Assembly: GCF_964199755.1 (NCBI RefSeq)
Contig: NC_133899.1
Coordinates: 29,491,446 to 29,555,445, forward strand
Direction of reading: 5' to 3'
Source: Larus michahellis
Lineage: Eukaryota; Chordata; Aves; Charadriiformes; Laridae
DNA length: 64,000 nucleotides
Below the pieces are notes generated by a model that saw nothing but the letters and a program-made list of their open reading frames with translations, did no database searches and was not told the origin of the DNA. This document shows, piece after piece, positions 41,711-54,800 of the stretch. Position 1 is the stretch's first letter. Each line of letters begins with the position of its first letter. The translations under genes were made by a program, and so were the position numbers.

Positions 41711-44700
41711 CTTGGGGAGTGTGTTATCTGAGAGAAATGAGATAATTTATATTTTTGTTAGTGGTTATTGTTCATCCGTGTTCCCTTTTTAACTTAGAGT
41801 TGATTGGAAATCACTGCTTCCTTATTTTGATTGTAACATCTCCGCATTAATGATTTGAGCCTATTCAGTACTGAAGTCTCCTAGACAGTGTTGTACTACC
41901 GCTCGCCAAAGATGTTAAATTTTTAAATCTGTTATCACACCAGTTAGCAAACTTGAAAGTGAGGAGACAGCATATTTGTGTTACTTTAGAGTGGAAAGAT
42001 TCTTCCTTGTTAACAGCTTAAAGGCTTGTCTCTGGAAGCTTTATCAAGGTAACACTGGGAAAGCAGGAGAAAGTAAAATTCACAAGAGTGATCAATTAAA
42101 AGATGGATTTTTATCACAAAACTGCATGATTAGAAAAATTAAGATAATACTTGTGATAAAGCTTGTTCTGCATTCTTGTGCTGTTGACTTAGTAACTTTG
42201 ACTAGGTGACTTTTCTCATTTTGCTGTCATAAAACATGATGCTTCTGATACAACCTTGTAATGTGTAAATATGATCAAGATATTCTGTGCATTCTTCAAA
42301 CTAGTTTTTTTTAAAACTTTATCTCTGAAAGAAATCAAACGTGGAGTGTCACAAGAATTATTTTGGAAACTTTGGTTTCATTGGACTCTTGGGTCTTTTG
42401 AAATCAGTATAATGGTATATAAGCTTAAGCTGTTTTCTAAAATTACTGTTACTGTTTCACTGAAATGAGCACTTTTCAAACTGACACAACTGTATCAAAC
42501 TAGATGGAGACTATTAGCTACCAGTTAAAAAAAAGATAAGGCCCTGGTAGCAGACGACCGTTGCATACTTAGAATAGAAGTTCCACAAAGAGAGGAGAAA
42601 GCGTGTAGGTGCTGTAAGCTAAAATTGAAGCTTCATCCAGAGACCATTTTGAATATATACAGCTGCTACTGAATATTAAAGATTTTTAATGCAGCGGTTA
42701 AGTATACAAAGCTTATAAAGTTCTCTGGATAAAAGTAGCAGAGCTACTTTCTACCTGCTCTGTGAGGTCTCTTGGATGGCATTCTTTCCGTGGCATCCCT
42801 TTCTCTGTCAGCAGTTAAAAGGTTAAACGGTGAAGTTGCTAAAGGCTTTCAAGTAAAGTTGGGTTCTGCTTTTCTTACTGCCCTGGCAAGCTTTCAGCTG
42901 GCCTGGTGAGTTATTGTGGTTTTTTTATCTCCCAAGAGAAACTTCATACCTTCCTGCCTGATGTTGTTCTGCTCTCTTGACCTTATTTTTTGGAGGAGCC
43001 TGACCTGTTTGGAGCTGTCGTTTCCTCTTCGGTGTACTTTAAGAGGGCTGTACGTTTTCATAGAGAAAAATCCATGTTAAAAAGAGGAGGAAAACTTAAG
43101 TGACCCATGTGATTTATGGCTATGAGCCTTCCCACCTCTCACACTTTTTATTATGCGTAATAACAAGGCATGGCATCTTGTTTATTGTCTTAGTAAAAGT
43201 GACTGAAACAAGCAACTCTAGGAAAAAAGATGGGTGAAACAACCCCAAACGAACCTTCTAGAGACACTGAAGTGTGGAAAAGTAACAGTAATTGATTGCT
43301 CTGGCCTTGTAAAAGCTTTGCTAAATGCAGATGACAGTTCATAAAATCTAGTACACATTTTAGCTGCTTTTTGTTCGGTTTTACTTTTTTTTTTTTTCTT
43401 AGATTCCAGGAATACACAGCCTGATTCTAAACCTACTTTGTAGGACAAGCTTCTAGAATACATTACTTTCTAAATGTTTTCTTAGTGATTTTGAATACTT
43501 TTGTACTTGAGTTGCTATTTCTTAAAATGTTGAGGCACCATGTTAGAGCATTTATTCTTTCCTAGTAGTAAAGAAAAAAATGGTAGGTAAATATAGTGTT
43601 TCCTGCGGCGTATGAAATAAGCTAGATTATGTGGAAATGATAAACTGAGAATAACAAAGTTTGCTTCCAGAAGGTTATTGTGACCACAGCAGTAGTCAAG
43701 CCATGCCTTCTTTATGGCATAGAACAATTATTACTTTCACATATGGATTGTAATTGATGTTTTTATCAGCAACACTGATGATTTTTGTTAAAAAGTAAAG
43801 GCATTTTTAAACCAGTATTTGTGATGCCACCATTCATTCCTTTACCTGAAAGTAGTTAACTACAGCTGTAGCTCCCAAGTCGTCACTTAAGCCTGCTGTC
43901 CAGTAACTTGATCATGGGTGTAATACATTGAGTAAACTAAGGTAGCCTGCAGTCCAAAGTACACCTTTCTAACATACCTTCCTCCCCTGTAGTGAGATAG
44001 GCTTGGATGGTATGTTGATCTTTGAAAACCTTGGCCTGAAACAGAAACAACTTGCTGTTAAGTTTCCTGTTGTGTCTGTGTACATGTATTAAACTCTCCC
44101 CAAGTAATTATGAATTAAAGAATCACAGATTACGGCCAGAAAGAACAATTAAAACTTTACACATAATACTGGCGGCAATTTCAAGACTTCAAAGCTTATT
44201 TTGGATTAATTGGTCAACTCCGCTTCCAATGAAATACAAGCGTAGGAATAAAAAAAAAAATAATCTGATGATTACAGGTTAAACTACTGCATTTTTAAAC
44301 AGCTAAACAATATGGCAGAAACAGGGGCTGTTAGCCAGTATCTCTTGGCAGGCTTTCTCCACTGTTACGCTGCCGAATGAACCATTTCCTTTGAAAGGTG
44401 CCTGTGGAAGCCGGAGTGGTGAGTACCTGACCACTGTGACCTGGGCTATAGCTGGACATGCTCCAGGTCGACCATCTGTTCCCATCCGTGCTGATGAGCT
44501 GCTACTGAACAGAACACACATCTCAAATGTCACTGCACTTAACGCACGTTATTCAAACTGTAAGTGTCCAGCATGAAAGTAAATATTTTGCAGGCCAGGA
44601 ATGCTTTGTAGGAATACTTTTTATAGGAATTCATGTGAGTTGGGTATTCAGCTTTCGTTAAAAATACCGTTATCAATTAGGCACTTGGTTCCCTGGAAAG

Positions 44701-47360
44701 CTCCATTCTGGAGAACTTTTTTTTTTTTTTTTGATTCAAATTCTAGAAATGAGTTGTCATTGTCCTGCTTCCCTGTTTACCTTGAGCAAGGCTTGCCAAG
44801 TTACCAAAAAGTTAAAGAGTTTGCTACTGGACTTATACAGTATGGTAGATTTTGTGAATAATAGCAGTATTCTCTCATGAAGAAGTGGTATATTTTAATG
44901 GAATTCTTTTTTGGAACCAAGTACAACGTATTGCAATTGATATTTCTCTTGAAACATTTTGACATACTTGTGACTGTATTTCTTTTTGATTGTGTAACAG
45001 TAAAAAATTCAATAAAAGAGAGGGTTTGTTTCTAATTCGTGATGTCTGTGATCTTTCTGTTCATCTGTTATCCCTGTTCTAAAAGACAGAGATGGCAGAT
45101 GGCAAAACCACTTTTTAAAGTGAACTAAATAACCACTATGCAGTATAACTGAAGCTCCTTGCACGTTTGAGGTCTGACTACCTTACTTTGACACTAAGCG
45201 TGCATGGGTTCTGTTTTCCAATAGGGTTTATAAATTCTCTCATGCCCTTACAGCTGAATCCCGTTCACCTTAGACACAATGGTTATCCTACCTGAATAAA
45301 TATCCTACCCTACCCTAGACTACCTGCATGAACCAAAGAGGTTAAGCATACAATTTAACAAGGGACGGTGCAGGTTTTCCTGTGGGAAGCTTAAGAGAGA
45401 GGAGAGTGACAGCTATGGGGCAAGGGGGACGGAGAACGCTTATGAAACCTCTGAGTAATCAAGAATGCCCGTAGTAACAAAACAGAAACTAGTCTGAATC
45501 TAAGGTGACGTCTCCAGGTGAATTCTGTTCTTCTCAGTACATGCAAATGACTTCACAAGAACTTATGACTCTTGCTGTTTTGTTAAATCAATACCGCTTC
45601 CTATCGCACAGATTAAAAATACTTGCACCATTTTTGCTTGGTTGGGAAGTCGGAAAGCAGAAGGCACAGGCAAGTGCTGTCACAGTAGAGTATGATCCTG
45701 TTATTTGGTATTAGTGATAGGTTTGTACATACAGAAGTTTGAATACACTATTTAATAAAATATATCCATGATCTATTTTCATTAAAATCCATTAAAATGT
45801 GATTTATTTCCATGTTTTCAATTTCAAAACGTGTTCTATTACAAGGTAATTTTTTTTTTAAAAAAGGAGTTGTCTTGTGCCATGTGCAACTGGAGAACCC
45901 CCTGTTATTTATAACTATGCAGGACAAATGGCTTTTTAACTTGCAACTTATAAACTAGGAATTAACAGGGCAAACAGGACTTCATCCTTTTGTTTAGGAG
46001 TTAAATAAAAATATGAAGAAGATATAGCAACCAGCACGCTCTTGCTTACATAATCTAATTTTTTTTTGTTTATTTATTTTAGTTTGGAAGGCAGTCTATT
46101 AAAAATTAAAACGTACTAATGAAAAATCTGAAGGAGCACTAGATGAAAACACACAATAATTAGCCTAAAAATTGACACTGTATTTCATTGTATACACCAC
46201 AGAAGGCGAATTCTACAAAGACACCCTGTTGCTTATTTTTATTATTATTTCTCTGCATTTTCATTCTTTACACTGTAGCCAAACTTTCTGCAAGGAAAGA
46301 CTTAGCACATGTTAACATATGGGCACATCATCCTCATCCTCACTACATCTTACATCATCTTACACAATGGAAGTGTCATGACATGCAACCCCATCTGCCT
46401 AAAAAAAAAAAGAAATTTCCATCTAGCATTTCTTGAAGCACCACCTCTGAGAAAGCACAACACCCAATGCATGCTTAAAATACAAAAATCAGAAAGCACA
46501 CTCAAGCTTTACAAATTCAGCACCACTCCAAAGACAAGCTCCTCTGCTCCTTTTAGATTATGGGATAACTCCTGTATCTAAGCAGGGCTTGGCTTGACCT
46601 GTAAGTAATGACAAACTCATTCCATGATGTGTCAATTATTAACTTGCTTGTGCTTTGAATCCTTAAGTCCAGTGTGATCGGGGGGAGTACATTATAACTG
46701 TTTTTCCCAACAGCATTGGCATTCTGTTTCAAAATCAGTACAATCTGTTGACAATCGGGTCACATACTGGATGAATGGGGTCACTGTCCTATGGCTCTAA
46801 ACATGAATCCAAATGATAGATGAAAATGTCTCGTCTTTTCGGGGTGGGGGGTGGGGGAAGCCAAACCAAAACCCGGCAGGTGCAGCTCACCCCCCCGCAG
46901 CGGCTAAAACCTGCCCAGTTCATATGTAACAGCTCTGGAAATGCTTCTGTTCCCATAATCAATGACAGTGGAAATCAGTGGTGCTTAAACACAACAGCTG
47001 TTTAGCTGATGGCCATTCATTTCCTACTCATCTATACAGGCTGATAAAGGTTGGATTCCAGCAGCCTTTTGGGAAATATAATAAATATGGAAAGATGCTT
47101 TTGTGCCTGAAGCATTGTGGAAGCTACTGTCATTGTAGGAGCCGATAGCTTGAGGTGCCTAGCTTTAAGGAGCAACCTTTGGATCAATTAGTTGGTGGTA
47201 ACGGTGAACTGGAGAACATCACAGTACCAGAGCCAGCAGAATTTACAATTTTGCAGTGCTTGATTAGTCGAGAAAGTGAAATGGTCACAGGGCGAAACAC
47301 CTGCAGGTTTAAACATCCCAAAGGCAGCACGCAACGCACCATCCCATGCCCGCTCCCTAC
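41711..47360. other. HIF1A-SNAPC1 intergenic region
   Basis: About 5.6 kb without recognisable coding sequence. A second AATAAA at 45011-45016 with a T/G-rich sequence after it could be a distal HIF1A poly(A) site. On the + strand, 46140-46560 turns clearly C/A-rich, unlike the T/G-rich strand to its left. AATAAA hexamers in the minus direction occur at 46069-46078. A G-rich run lies at about 46842-46858. Confidence 0.6.
45011..45016 (+). terminator. Possible distal HIF1A poly(A) signal
   Basis: AATAAA followed by a TG-rich segment (about 45025-45060). It would extend the HIF1A 3' UTR to about 4.6 kb. It could equally be chance in AT-rich DNA. Confidence 0.3.
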
Positions 47361-47865
47361 TTTTGCCTCTTTTCACCCTTTCAGTCCCCCCCCGGCGCGG
47401 CTCACAGGCTGAGTTCACACAAGCCGAGTTCGCAGCCCCTCTCTCCCCCCACGGATGCAGAGCCTTCCGGCGCGCTCCTGCCGACCCCGGGGACCCGCTC
47501 CCCAGCGCAGGTGCCGCCGCCGCCGCCCAGCCCCGCTCCCACAAGACCGCAGCCCGTCTCCGGACAAGCCCCGGCCGCGGAGGCGACTTCGCCCGCGGGC
47601 GCCCATCGCGGCAACGACGCCCTGAAACCAGAGCCCCGTCCCTAAACCCTCTTGGGAACTGCCGGAGGGGCTGCGGGGCTTCCCGGGGAAGACAGCGCCA
47701 AAACCGACTCCCCCAGAAAACACCTTGCCACCGCCCCGAGCCGCTGCTCGCCGCTCGCCCGACTCCCCCGCTACCGCAGGGCCGTACTCACTCGGGGCGC
47801 GGGGTGTCTCGGACGCCAGCGCTCCGCTCCGCTCCTCTCCCCAGCCGCCTCGGTCACCGCTCGCC

Positions 47866-48006
47866 CCTACGTGCGCGGGGGAGGAGAGCCCCCGCCGCCC
47901 CGCTCCGCGCCGCCGGCGAGGCCGCGCCCACCCTCCCTACGTGCGGCTCGGCAGCCGCGGCCCCCTCCCCGCCCGCCCGGCTCGCCCCGTCCGCCGCCTA
48001 CGTGTG
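47866..48006 (+). promoter_or_regulatory. Three HRE-like CCTACGTG motifs
   Basis: CCTACGTG occurs at 47866, 47936 and 47997, with spacings of 70 and 61 bases. The core ACGTG matches the RCGTG hypoxia response element, and CCTACGTGC resembles the well-known EPO enhancer element. A further core in the minus direction (GACGTG) is at 48248-48253. Binding is inferred only. Confidence 0.4.
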
Positions 48007-48661
48007 GCCGTGCATGCGGGGAGCCGGCAGCGCGCCGCGCCGGAGCTCAAAAAGAGGGGGTGGCCGCCCTACGAGCCCCCGCCCGCCGGATGAGCCCCTG
48101 CCCGGCGCGCTCGCTCAGGCGGAAGCGGGGCTTCCCGCAGTCGCCGAGCCCTGCTCCCCGCCGCCTGCGAGCAGCGCTGGGCGGGGGAACGCCCGCCGAA
48201 GCGGCCCCCTTCGCCGGGCACAGCTGGCCGGGAGCGTGGCGGCGCGTCACGTCCACACGGGCCGCGAAGCGCGGGCGCACCGCGGCGCTGCCGAGCCCCC
48301 CCCTCTCCCCTCAGCGAACCCCGCCGCTCCCGCGCTCCGGGCCGGCGACATCGCTGGGCCGGGGGAGCTTCTGCGGGGCCGGGGCACTCCGAAACCCCAC
48401 GCCCCACCGGCATCGCCGCCTCCCTGGGGCTGTCGTACGCCGGCGGCTGCCTAGCCGAGCCTGCCGCCGCTCCTTCCCCACCAAACCCCTGCCTCCCTCG
48501 GGCTGCTTCCCAACTGCGCCCTGAGGCTAGCCGAAAACCCGTCTCGCCCGGCAAGGCGAGGGGATAGCCGCCCCCGGGGCGGATGGAGGGATAATCCTCT
48601 CACCGGCGGGACCGACCTCTCACAGAGAAGCCCAAACTACGTCTCCCCGGTAACGGGCGAG

Positions 48662-48723
48662 TGCGCATGCGCGGAAGGCTGCGCAGGCGCCCCGGGGGCG
48701 CTGTGGAGGGGCTGCGCATGCGC
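48662..48723. promoter_or_regulatory. SNAPC1: SNAPC1 core promoter: paired NRF1-type sites
   Basis: TGCGCATGCGC is present twice, at 48662-48672 and 48713-48723, each containing the perfect palindrome GCGCATGCGC bound by NRF1. A related CTGCGCAGGCGCC lies between them at 48679-48691. No TATA box is seen, and the second site ends 35 bases before the start codon. This is the architecture of a TATA-less housekeeping promoter, so transcription probably starts around or between these sites. Confidence 0.7.
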
Positions 48724-48758
48724 GCGGTGCGGCGGAGCGGGCCGCCGGCGGCGGCGGG

Positions 48759-48886
48759 ATGAGCTCGGTGCCGGGGCTGCAGGCGGACTGTGAGGAGCTG
48801 CTCGGCGCCTTCCAGGAGGCTGACACTGTCCGCTTCGAGCGGTTCGCCGAGCTGTGGCGGGAGCGCCGGTTCCACACCATCTTCTA
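48759..48886 (+). CDS. SNAPC1: SNAPC1 exon 1
   Basis: 128 coding bases, residues 1-42 plus two bases of codon 43. It encodes [20 protein letters not shown] and then [14 protein letters not shown]. It is very G+C-rich because it lies in the CpG island. The donor is TTCTA/GTGAGT. Confidence 0.96.
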
Positions 48887-51800
48887 GTGAGTGAGGGGTC
48901 CCGGCCGGCCCACCCGCCTCTGGGCCGGCTCCTCGACGGCCTGCCCGCGGCGAGCCGCCCTCAGCGGCACCGGCTGGAAAGGTCCGGCCGCCCTTTGGCG
49001 GTCCTTTGGCCGGGCCCTTTGGCTGGGCCCCGCCTCAGGGAGCCCGTCTTCCCCTTCTTGAAGCCCACGGCTCCCCGCTGCTGACCTCCCCCTGTGCTGG
49101 TACAGGGGGTCTTAAAGGGTGATGTCGGTGAGCCGCGTTTCCATTCGGGCATGGCTTTTCGGGAAGGTTTGCCTGCCTGGCGTGTAGGTAAATGGCAACG
49201 AAGCATCGGTCCCTGTGTAATACTGAAAAGTAGTTATCAATTTTATTTTGTATATTAGTAATGCCTGTGATTGTAACACTAACACCTCAGTGAGCTTGAT
49301 GCAATCCTCATGAGATTAAAAAATACGATTGTAGGGCATTGCATTTTTCACTTTAGGTCTAACTTAATACAGAGAATTTCATGCAGTACTGGGTGAGAGT
49401 TTAAGGTCTGTCTGTCTTTGAAGACTTCCCAGAACTTGAACCCTATGATAATATGTTTTAAAATACCTAAAGCTTGTTTCTGCATTATGGATTTTCTAAA
49501 TTACTTGCTTTAACGTACTTCCTTTTGTTTACTTTAGTGGTAGAATAAGAGCTTTGGAGAGGAATAAGCTCACAAAGAAGACTTTAGAACTGGCACAGCA
49601 GTACTTCTTGCCCCCGTACGCATTCCAGATTCGAGTTGGTGCTCTGTACCTTTTGTACGGGCTCTATAGTACACAGCTTTGCCAGCCAAAACAAAAGGTA
49701 ATTGTTCTTGAGGTTTTATTCTCGGGAGATACTCGATGTTAGATACATGGCATACCTCTGTCTGCTTTGTCATCGTAAATGGGTAGGGCATTTCCTCTCG
49801 CTTTCTTAGAATAAAAATATTTAGAACCAGATGGTCCCTTTGGAAAAGGTAGCCTTTCAAACACCTTTGGGTTTGAGAACTTACATGGTAGTGACTAAAA
49901 TATTGCTTATGCTTCCTAAATTGTAGCTGTGGTGTCAGAAATCTTGTTTGCCGGATAGGAAGTTCTCTGTTCAAAAATGAAGACTAACTTTCAAAATGGC
50001 AACAGAGAACATGCTCATCAGCTATAGGGTGAATTCCATTACAGCCCCAATTATTCCTTAGGATTTCAGCAGCATGAAGACTGGTTGAATTATTTGCAGT
50101 TTCTGTTAGTCAGAAGTAGAAGTAAGTGGCATTTGTAAATAGGTTGAAAGGATGGATGTCTGAATGACGTGTCGCCTTGCTGCATTTATGTCAGGAGACT
50201 AGTGTATAAAGGAGTTGGAAACTCAGTGCAAGTAGAAGCGGTTTACTTGGGAACTGTGTGATGTATGTTGTGTTCATATGCACAACAGACTTCAAATTCT
50301 TTAAATAAGAAACTGGAGTTTAAGTATTCTGCAACAATGACATTACATCTCATATCTTAACTTCAAAGGAGTCGATACCTTTTATGGAGATTAATTTAGG
50401 GAATTTTAAAACCCCTGCTATATAGCAACTATTAGAGAGTCCAGGAATTATCAAAGCAGTTAACTGAGGTAGACATGGAGTACATGGGAGAGGAAGGAAA
50501 GCACAGAGACAGGGATACTTTTATGAACATTTCGCTGGTAGCAAATCATGGTATTAGTATTATTTCCTTATCATCTAGTCAGTGGGAGTCTCCTGGGTGT
50601 GTATTGTTTCAGGCATCCCGGAATGTGAAGGCTTAACTTTTTCAGATGTTGAAGAGGGCTTGTGTTTCATGTCACTGTCAAAGAAAGTAACTGCAGTGAG
50701 AATATTTAACACAACAATAAAATAAGCCTATCTGCATAAAATGTTGATAGTAGTAACAAATGTTATAGTAGGGTCCTTTCTGTAGTTCTGTGGTTATGTG
50801 ACGTGTTATACCCTAGATGTCCAGGTATTGCGTGTAGTATAACATGATCACAGTAGTCAGCTGAATTCATTTTTTATTTGTTGAAATGTTCAGGTTGGTA
50901 TGACAATACACAACTGTTTTGCTGCAGATCAGAATCTCACTCAAGGATTGGCCTGAAATCCAGAAATTTCAACAGGATTTGGTAGACTCCCAGCATTACG
51001 ATGCAGCATACATCTTTAGGACACTGCGACTTGCCAGAGCATTCCATTTCACAGCAATGCCAAAGCTAGTGAGTTATTACATTAAAATTAATTTTTTTTT
51101 AATAAAATTTCTTCGGTTTTCAGTGGCTGGCAGTTCAACAGCACTCGTGTTTCATTTAGCTTTGAGGCTAACGTGTCTTGCTTCAGCTAGGTGGGTGACG
51201 TAATGCTTAGAGGATGTTTGAATGTAGCATGCTTATCACCTGAAAATGGTTTTTCAGTATCTAATGTTCTTATTAGATTTGAGATGTCTTACCATTTGTG
51301 CAAATGAGTCTGGGTGCTGGATTAAATTCTTGACTAGGGAATAATTTTTGAAAAGCCCTGACTGAGCACTTGACAGTGAAGCTGCATGCTGTTGTTGATG
51401 AGATGGTTTTAGGCCTTTCAGCATCTCTTGATTGTTGGATATGCAGTAAGAATTCTCAAGAGAAGATGCCATTTTAAGTTTGCTTTTAGGTTACAAAACA
51501 CTGTCTCTTGCTTTAGCTAAACTACAGAACTAAGAAGAAGATTCAGGAAAATGAATTGAAAGAAGAATTTAAGGACCCAAGTAACAGAGTAAACAGCCTC
51601 ATCACTAATGATGTACTGGAGGTACAGTAACTTTTAAACTACAGATTAATCACTGGGGCTTGTTTTGTTTTTCTTCTTCTGTTGTCCAAGAGCTATAACT
51701 TCCCTAATTAGCACAGTCTTGTCCTTTTTAAGTCTTCTTATGGAATCCAGACTAGGATAATAGTCTGTGCCAGCAATTTTACTGAACGTGCAGAAACACG

Positions 51801-54800
51801 ACATTCATTTTGGAAGAATTGTGGTACCTTTTTCAATATTGAAATATGCTCTAATGTTTTGTAGTTTTGCCTCAGTAAGATGTAAAAGGGGAAGGGTATA
51901 AATGGTTAATTGGCACTTAAGCAGAGAAAAATGGATGATGGCAGGTGGGGGGAAGCATGTTTGTTTTGATGTGTCTGCAGGTTGCAGCTGGAGGCTTGAT
52001 ACTTGCGGTAATATGACTTTACTTACCTGCAAGTTTATAGCCTTCTCTAACCTTTATTTATCCTTTTAAAACTTGGTTTTGTTCAATATATAGTACATTT
52101 TATAAAAAATTGAGTAATCCAAGCCAGATATAGGCCTTATACTGCTCATTAGGACTCAGTAATAGATCTTTGTTTACAGGTTTTTCCAGTTGCTGCTAGC
52201 AAATATTTATCTTCAGTAAGGTTGACTACTGTGGTATAAAAATCAGTAATCTGTGAAATGACAGGGTGAGAAGACCTTCCTCAAAAGGAGGAATTAAAAT
52301 GCTTCCTCCAAAGAGATGAAAATAGACCATCATATCAGAATGAAACCTCAGCAGTGATCCTGAGTATCACTGAGACTTCCTTCTTCGTTTAAATAATGAA
52401 AGATACTCCTTCTTCTTTTGTTTATTTGGTGGACTAATTGGAGAGTACTATGTAACAGTATTGCTGGGATCCCTAAAACTGAACTGATACAGAATCTGTT
52501 TCTAACATTCCTTCTGGTTCAGTAGTTTCCTTAGGATGGTTTGTATAACCCTGGTTTTGTTCATTGAGGACTAACATTGCTTTACTGCTGGAATCTTTTT
52601 TTTTTTTTCCTGAAAAAGAGTCTGTTTTGTTATTTTAGGAACTGATGAATATTCATGACCACTATCAGAAAATGAAGTGTGTCATTTCAGCTGACAAATC
52701 CCAGCCAGACAAGGCCCTGAGCTTGATAAAAGATGAATTTGTAATTACTCTTAAAGACATAACTTTGGAACATCAGGAATGGCAGCAGAATAGAATGGTA
52801 GGTAATATCAGCTATTATGCTGTGGCAATTTAACAGATTGTGTCAACATGTAAGAACTGTTTTAGTGTAGTTGCCTCTGTGCATGCTTCGTACATGTCAG
52901 AATTAAGTAGAAGGAACTGTAACACTGAAGACATGGAATGAGTAAAATGCTAGGCTGAGTTATGATATGGGGAGAAGGACATGGACTTGTATGTGGTGTT
53001 GCCTCTGTGATAACATAAGGGATTGCTGAGGGTTAAGCCCTGGAAGGTGTCCGTTTCAATATGGGTGTGTCCAGATGGTCGCATCCAGTGAGTGGATGAG
53101 CCATTAGCTAATGGCTCAGTGTCCAGATGGAGGTCGGTGACTAGTGGTGTCCCTCAGGGGTCCATATTGGGACCAGTACTGTTCAGTATCTTCATCAATG
53201 TTGTAGACAGTTGGACAGAGTACACCCTCAACAAGTCTGCAGACAACACCAAGCTGAGTAATGTGGTTGACATGCCTGAGGGATGGCATGCCATCCAGAG
53301 GGACCTGAACAGGTTTGAAAAGTGGGTCCATATGAACTTCATGAGTTCAACAAAGCCAAGTGCAGGGTTTTGCAGGTGGATTGGGGCAACCCCTGGTATC
53401 AATACAGGCTGGGGGATGAAGGGATTGAGAGCAGCCCTGCCAAGAAGGACTTGGGGGTACTAGTGGATGAAAAGCCGGACATGAGCTGACAATGTGCACT
53501 CACAGCCCAGAAAGCCAACAGTATCCTGGGCTACGTCAAAAGCAGCGTGGCTAGCACGTCAAGGGAGGTGATTCTGCCCCTCTGCTCTGCTCTTGTGAGA
53601 CCCCACCTGGAGTACTGTGTCCAGCTCTGGAGCCCTCATCACAGGAAGGACGTGGGCCTGTTGGAACAGGTCCAGAGGAGGGCCACAGAAATGATCAGAG
53701 GGCTGGAGCACCTCTCCTGTGGGGACAGGCTGAGAGAGTTGGGGTTGTTCAGCCTGGAGAAGAGATGGCTCCAGGGAGACCTTATTGTGGTCTTTCAGTA
53801 CTTAAAGGGGGCTTATAAGAAAGATGGGGACAGACTTTTTAGTAGGGCCTGTAGCGATAGGACACGGGGTAATGGTTTTAAACGAAAAGAAGGTAGATTC
53901 AGACAAGATATAAGGAAGAAATTTTTTACACTGTGGGTGGTGAAACAGTGGCACAGGTTGCCTGGAGAAGTGGTAGATGCCCCATTCCTGGAAACATTCA
54001 AGGTCAGGTTGGACGGGGCCCTGAGCAACCTGATCTAGTTGAAGATGTCCCTGCTCATTACAGGTGGATTGGACTAGATGGCCTTTAAAGGTCCCTTCCA
54101 ACCCAAGCTATTTTATGGTTCTATGTATTAGAATGACCACAGGAAATACCTCTGTAACGCCTATCCTTGGATCGAGGAAAGGCCCTAGTGTAAGATTGAT
54201 AAAGAAAATGGGCACATGTTTGAATACTTGTTTTGTTTTTCACAATTCTTGGATTTTAGCTGCCTTGTATATGACAGACATTCAAAAAAATATTTTGTGG
54301 GTCTTTTTTCAGAAATTATTCCTAAATGCTAAAGAAACTGATGAAATATCAAACAAAAAGGAAGAGGGGGCTTTGCTAGAATCAGAGGTAAGAACAATGA
54401 ACTAGTTTGCTACACTATGCAGGTGAAATCTGTTAGTTTTTTGACTTCAGATCACAGGCTAAACAGTGTATGTCAAGGCTTGATAATAGCATCAAAGTAA
54501 GTTCTGGGAATAGCTGGTTGGGTTGGGTTGATGGAGGGTATTTTTTTGATTTTTAAATAGCATTGTTTTGTGTTGAGCTGTGAGCATTCACTACTGTAAT
54601 AGCTCTTGGATGCTCACAATAAAACGCTATGGTCTCTTTCACATAAGGAGGGGAAATAGCTGTATTTTCTTGGCCAGACTCCTTTATGGCTCCTCCTGGA
54701 GTTTCAACTAAATGCAGTATCGATTTTTTTTTTTTATGCTACAAAATTCTCTCGTTTTACTTACTTGCTTATTTCAATTTTGAATTTGAGAAAGATGTGA

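Larger units (their letters stand above)
47370..49090. promoter_or_regulatory. CpG island spanning SNAPC1 exon 1
   Basis: About 1.7 kb of very G+C-rich DNA dense in CpG, abruptly different from the AT-rich flanks. Exon 1 and the start of intron 1 of SNAPC1 lie at its right end. Long open frames on both strands here are a by-product of the missing AT-rich stop codons. The island extends 1.3 kb upstream of the SNAPC1 start codon, which leaves room for a divergent minus-strand start site. It contains GC boxes and three CCTACGTG motifs. Confidence 0.9.
48887..52638 (+). other. SNAPC1: SNAPC1 introns 1-4
   Basis: Intron 1 is 48887-49537 (its first 200 bases belong to the CpG island), intron 2 is 49698-50927, intron 3 is 51069-51516 and intron 4 is 51622-52638. 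Nothing else was recognised in them. Confidence 0.85.

Noticed and set aside
44391-44576. Open frame in a slightly G+C-richer patch after the HIF1A 3' UTR
   Set aside because: 61 codons without recognisable motif; the opposite strand is also open there.
47276-48454. 392-codon open frame, with overlapping long frames on both strands
   Set aside because: It lies in a CpG island where stop codons are scarce; several frames on both strands are open at once and the products are Pro/Arg/Ala-rich without domains. It is explained by base composition.
53092-54038. Apparent protein-coding gene inside SNAPC1 intron 5
   Set aside because: The translated pieces are CR1 reverse transcriptase with several frame breaks and a degraded catalytic box; it is a dead transposon copy, not a host gene.
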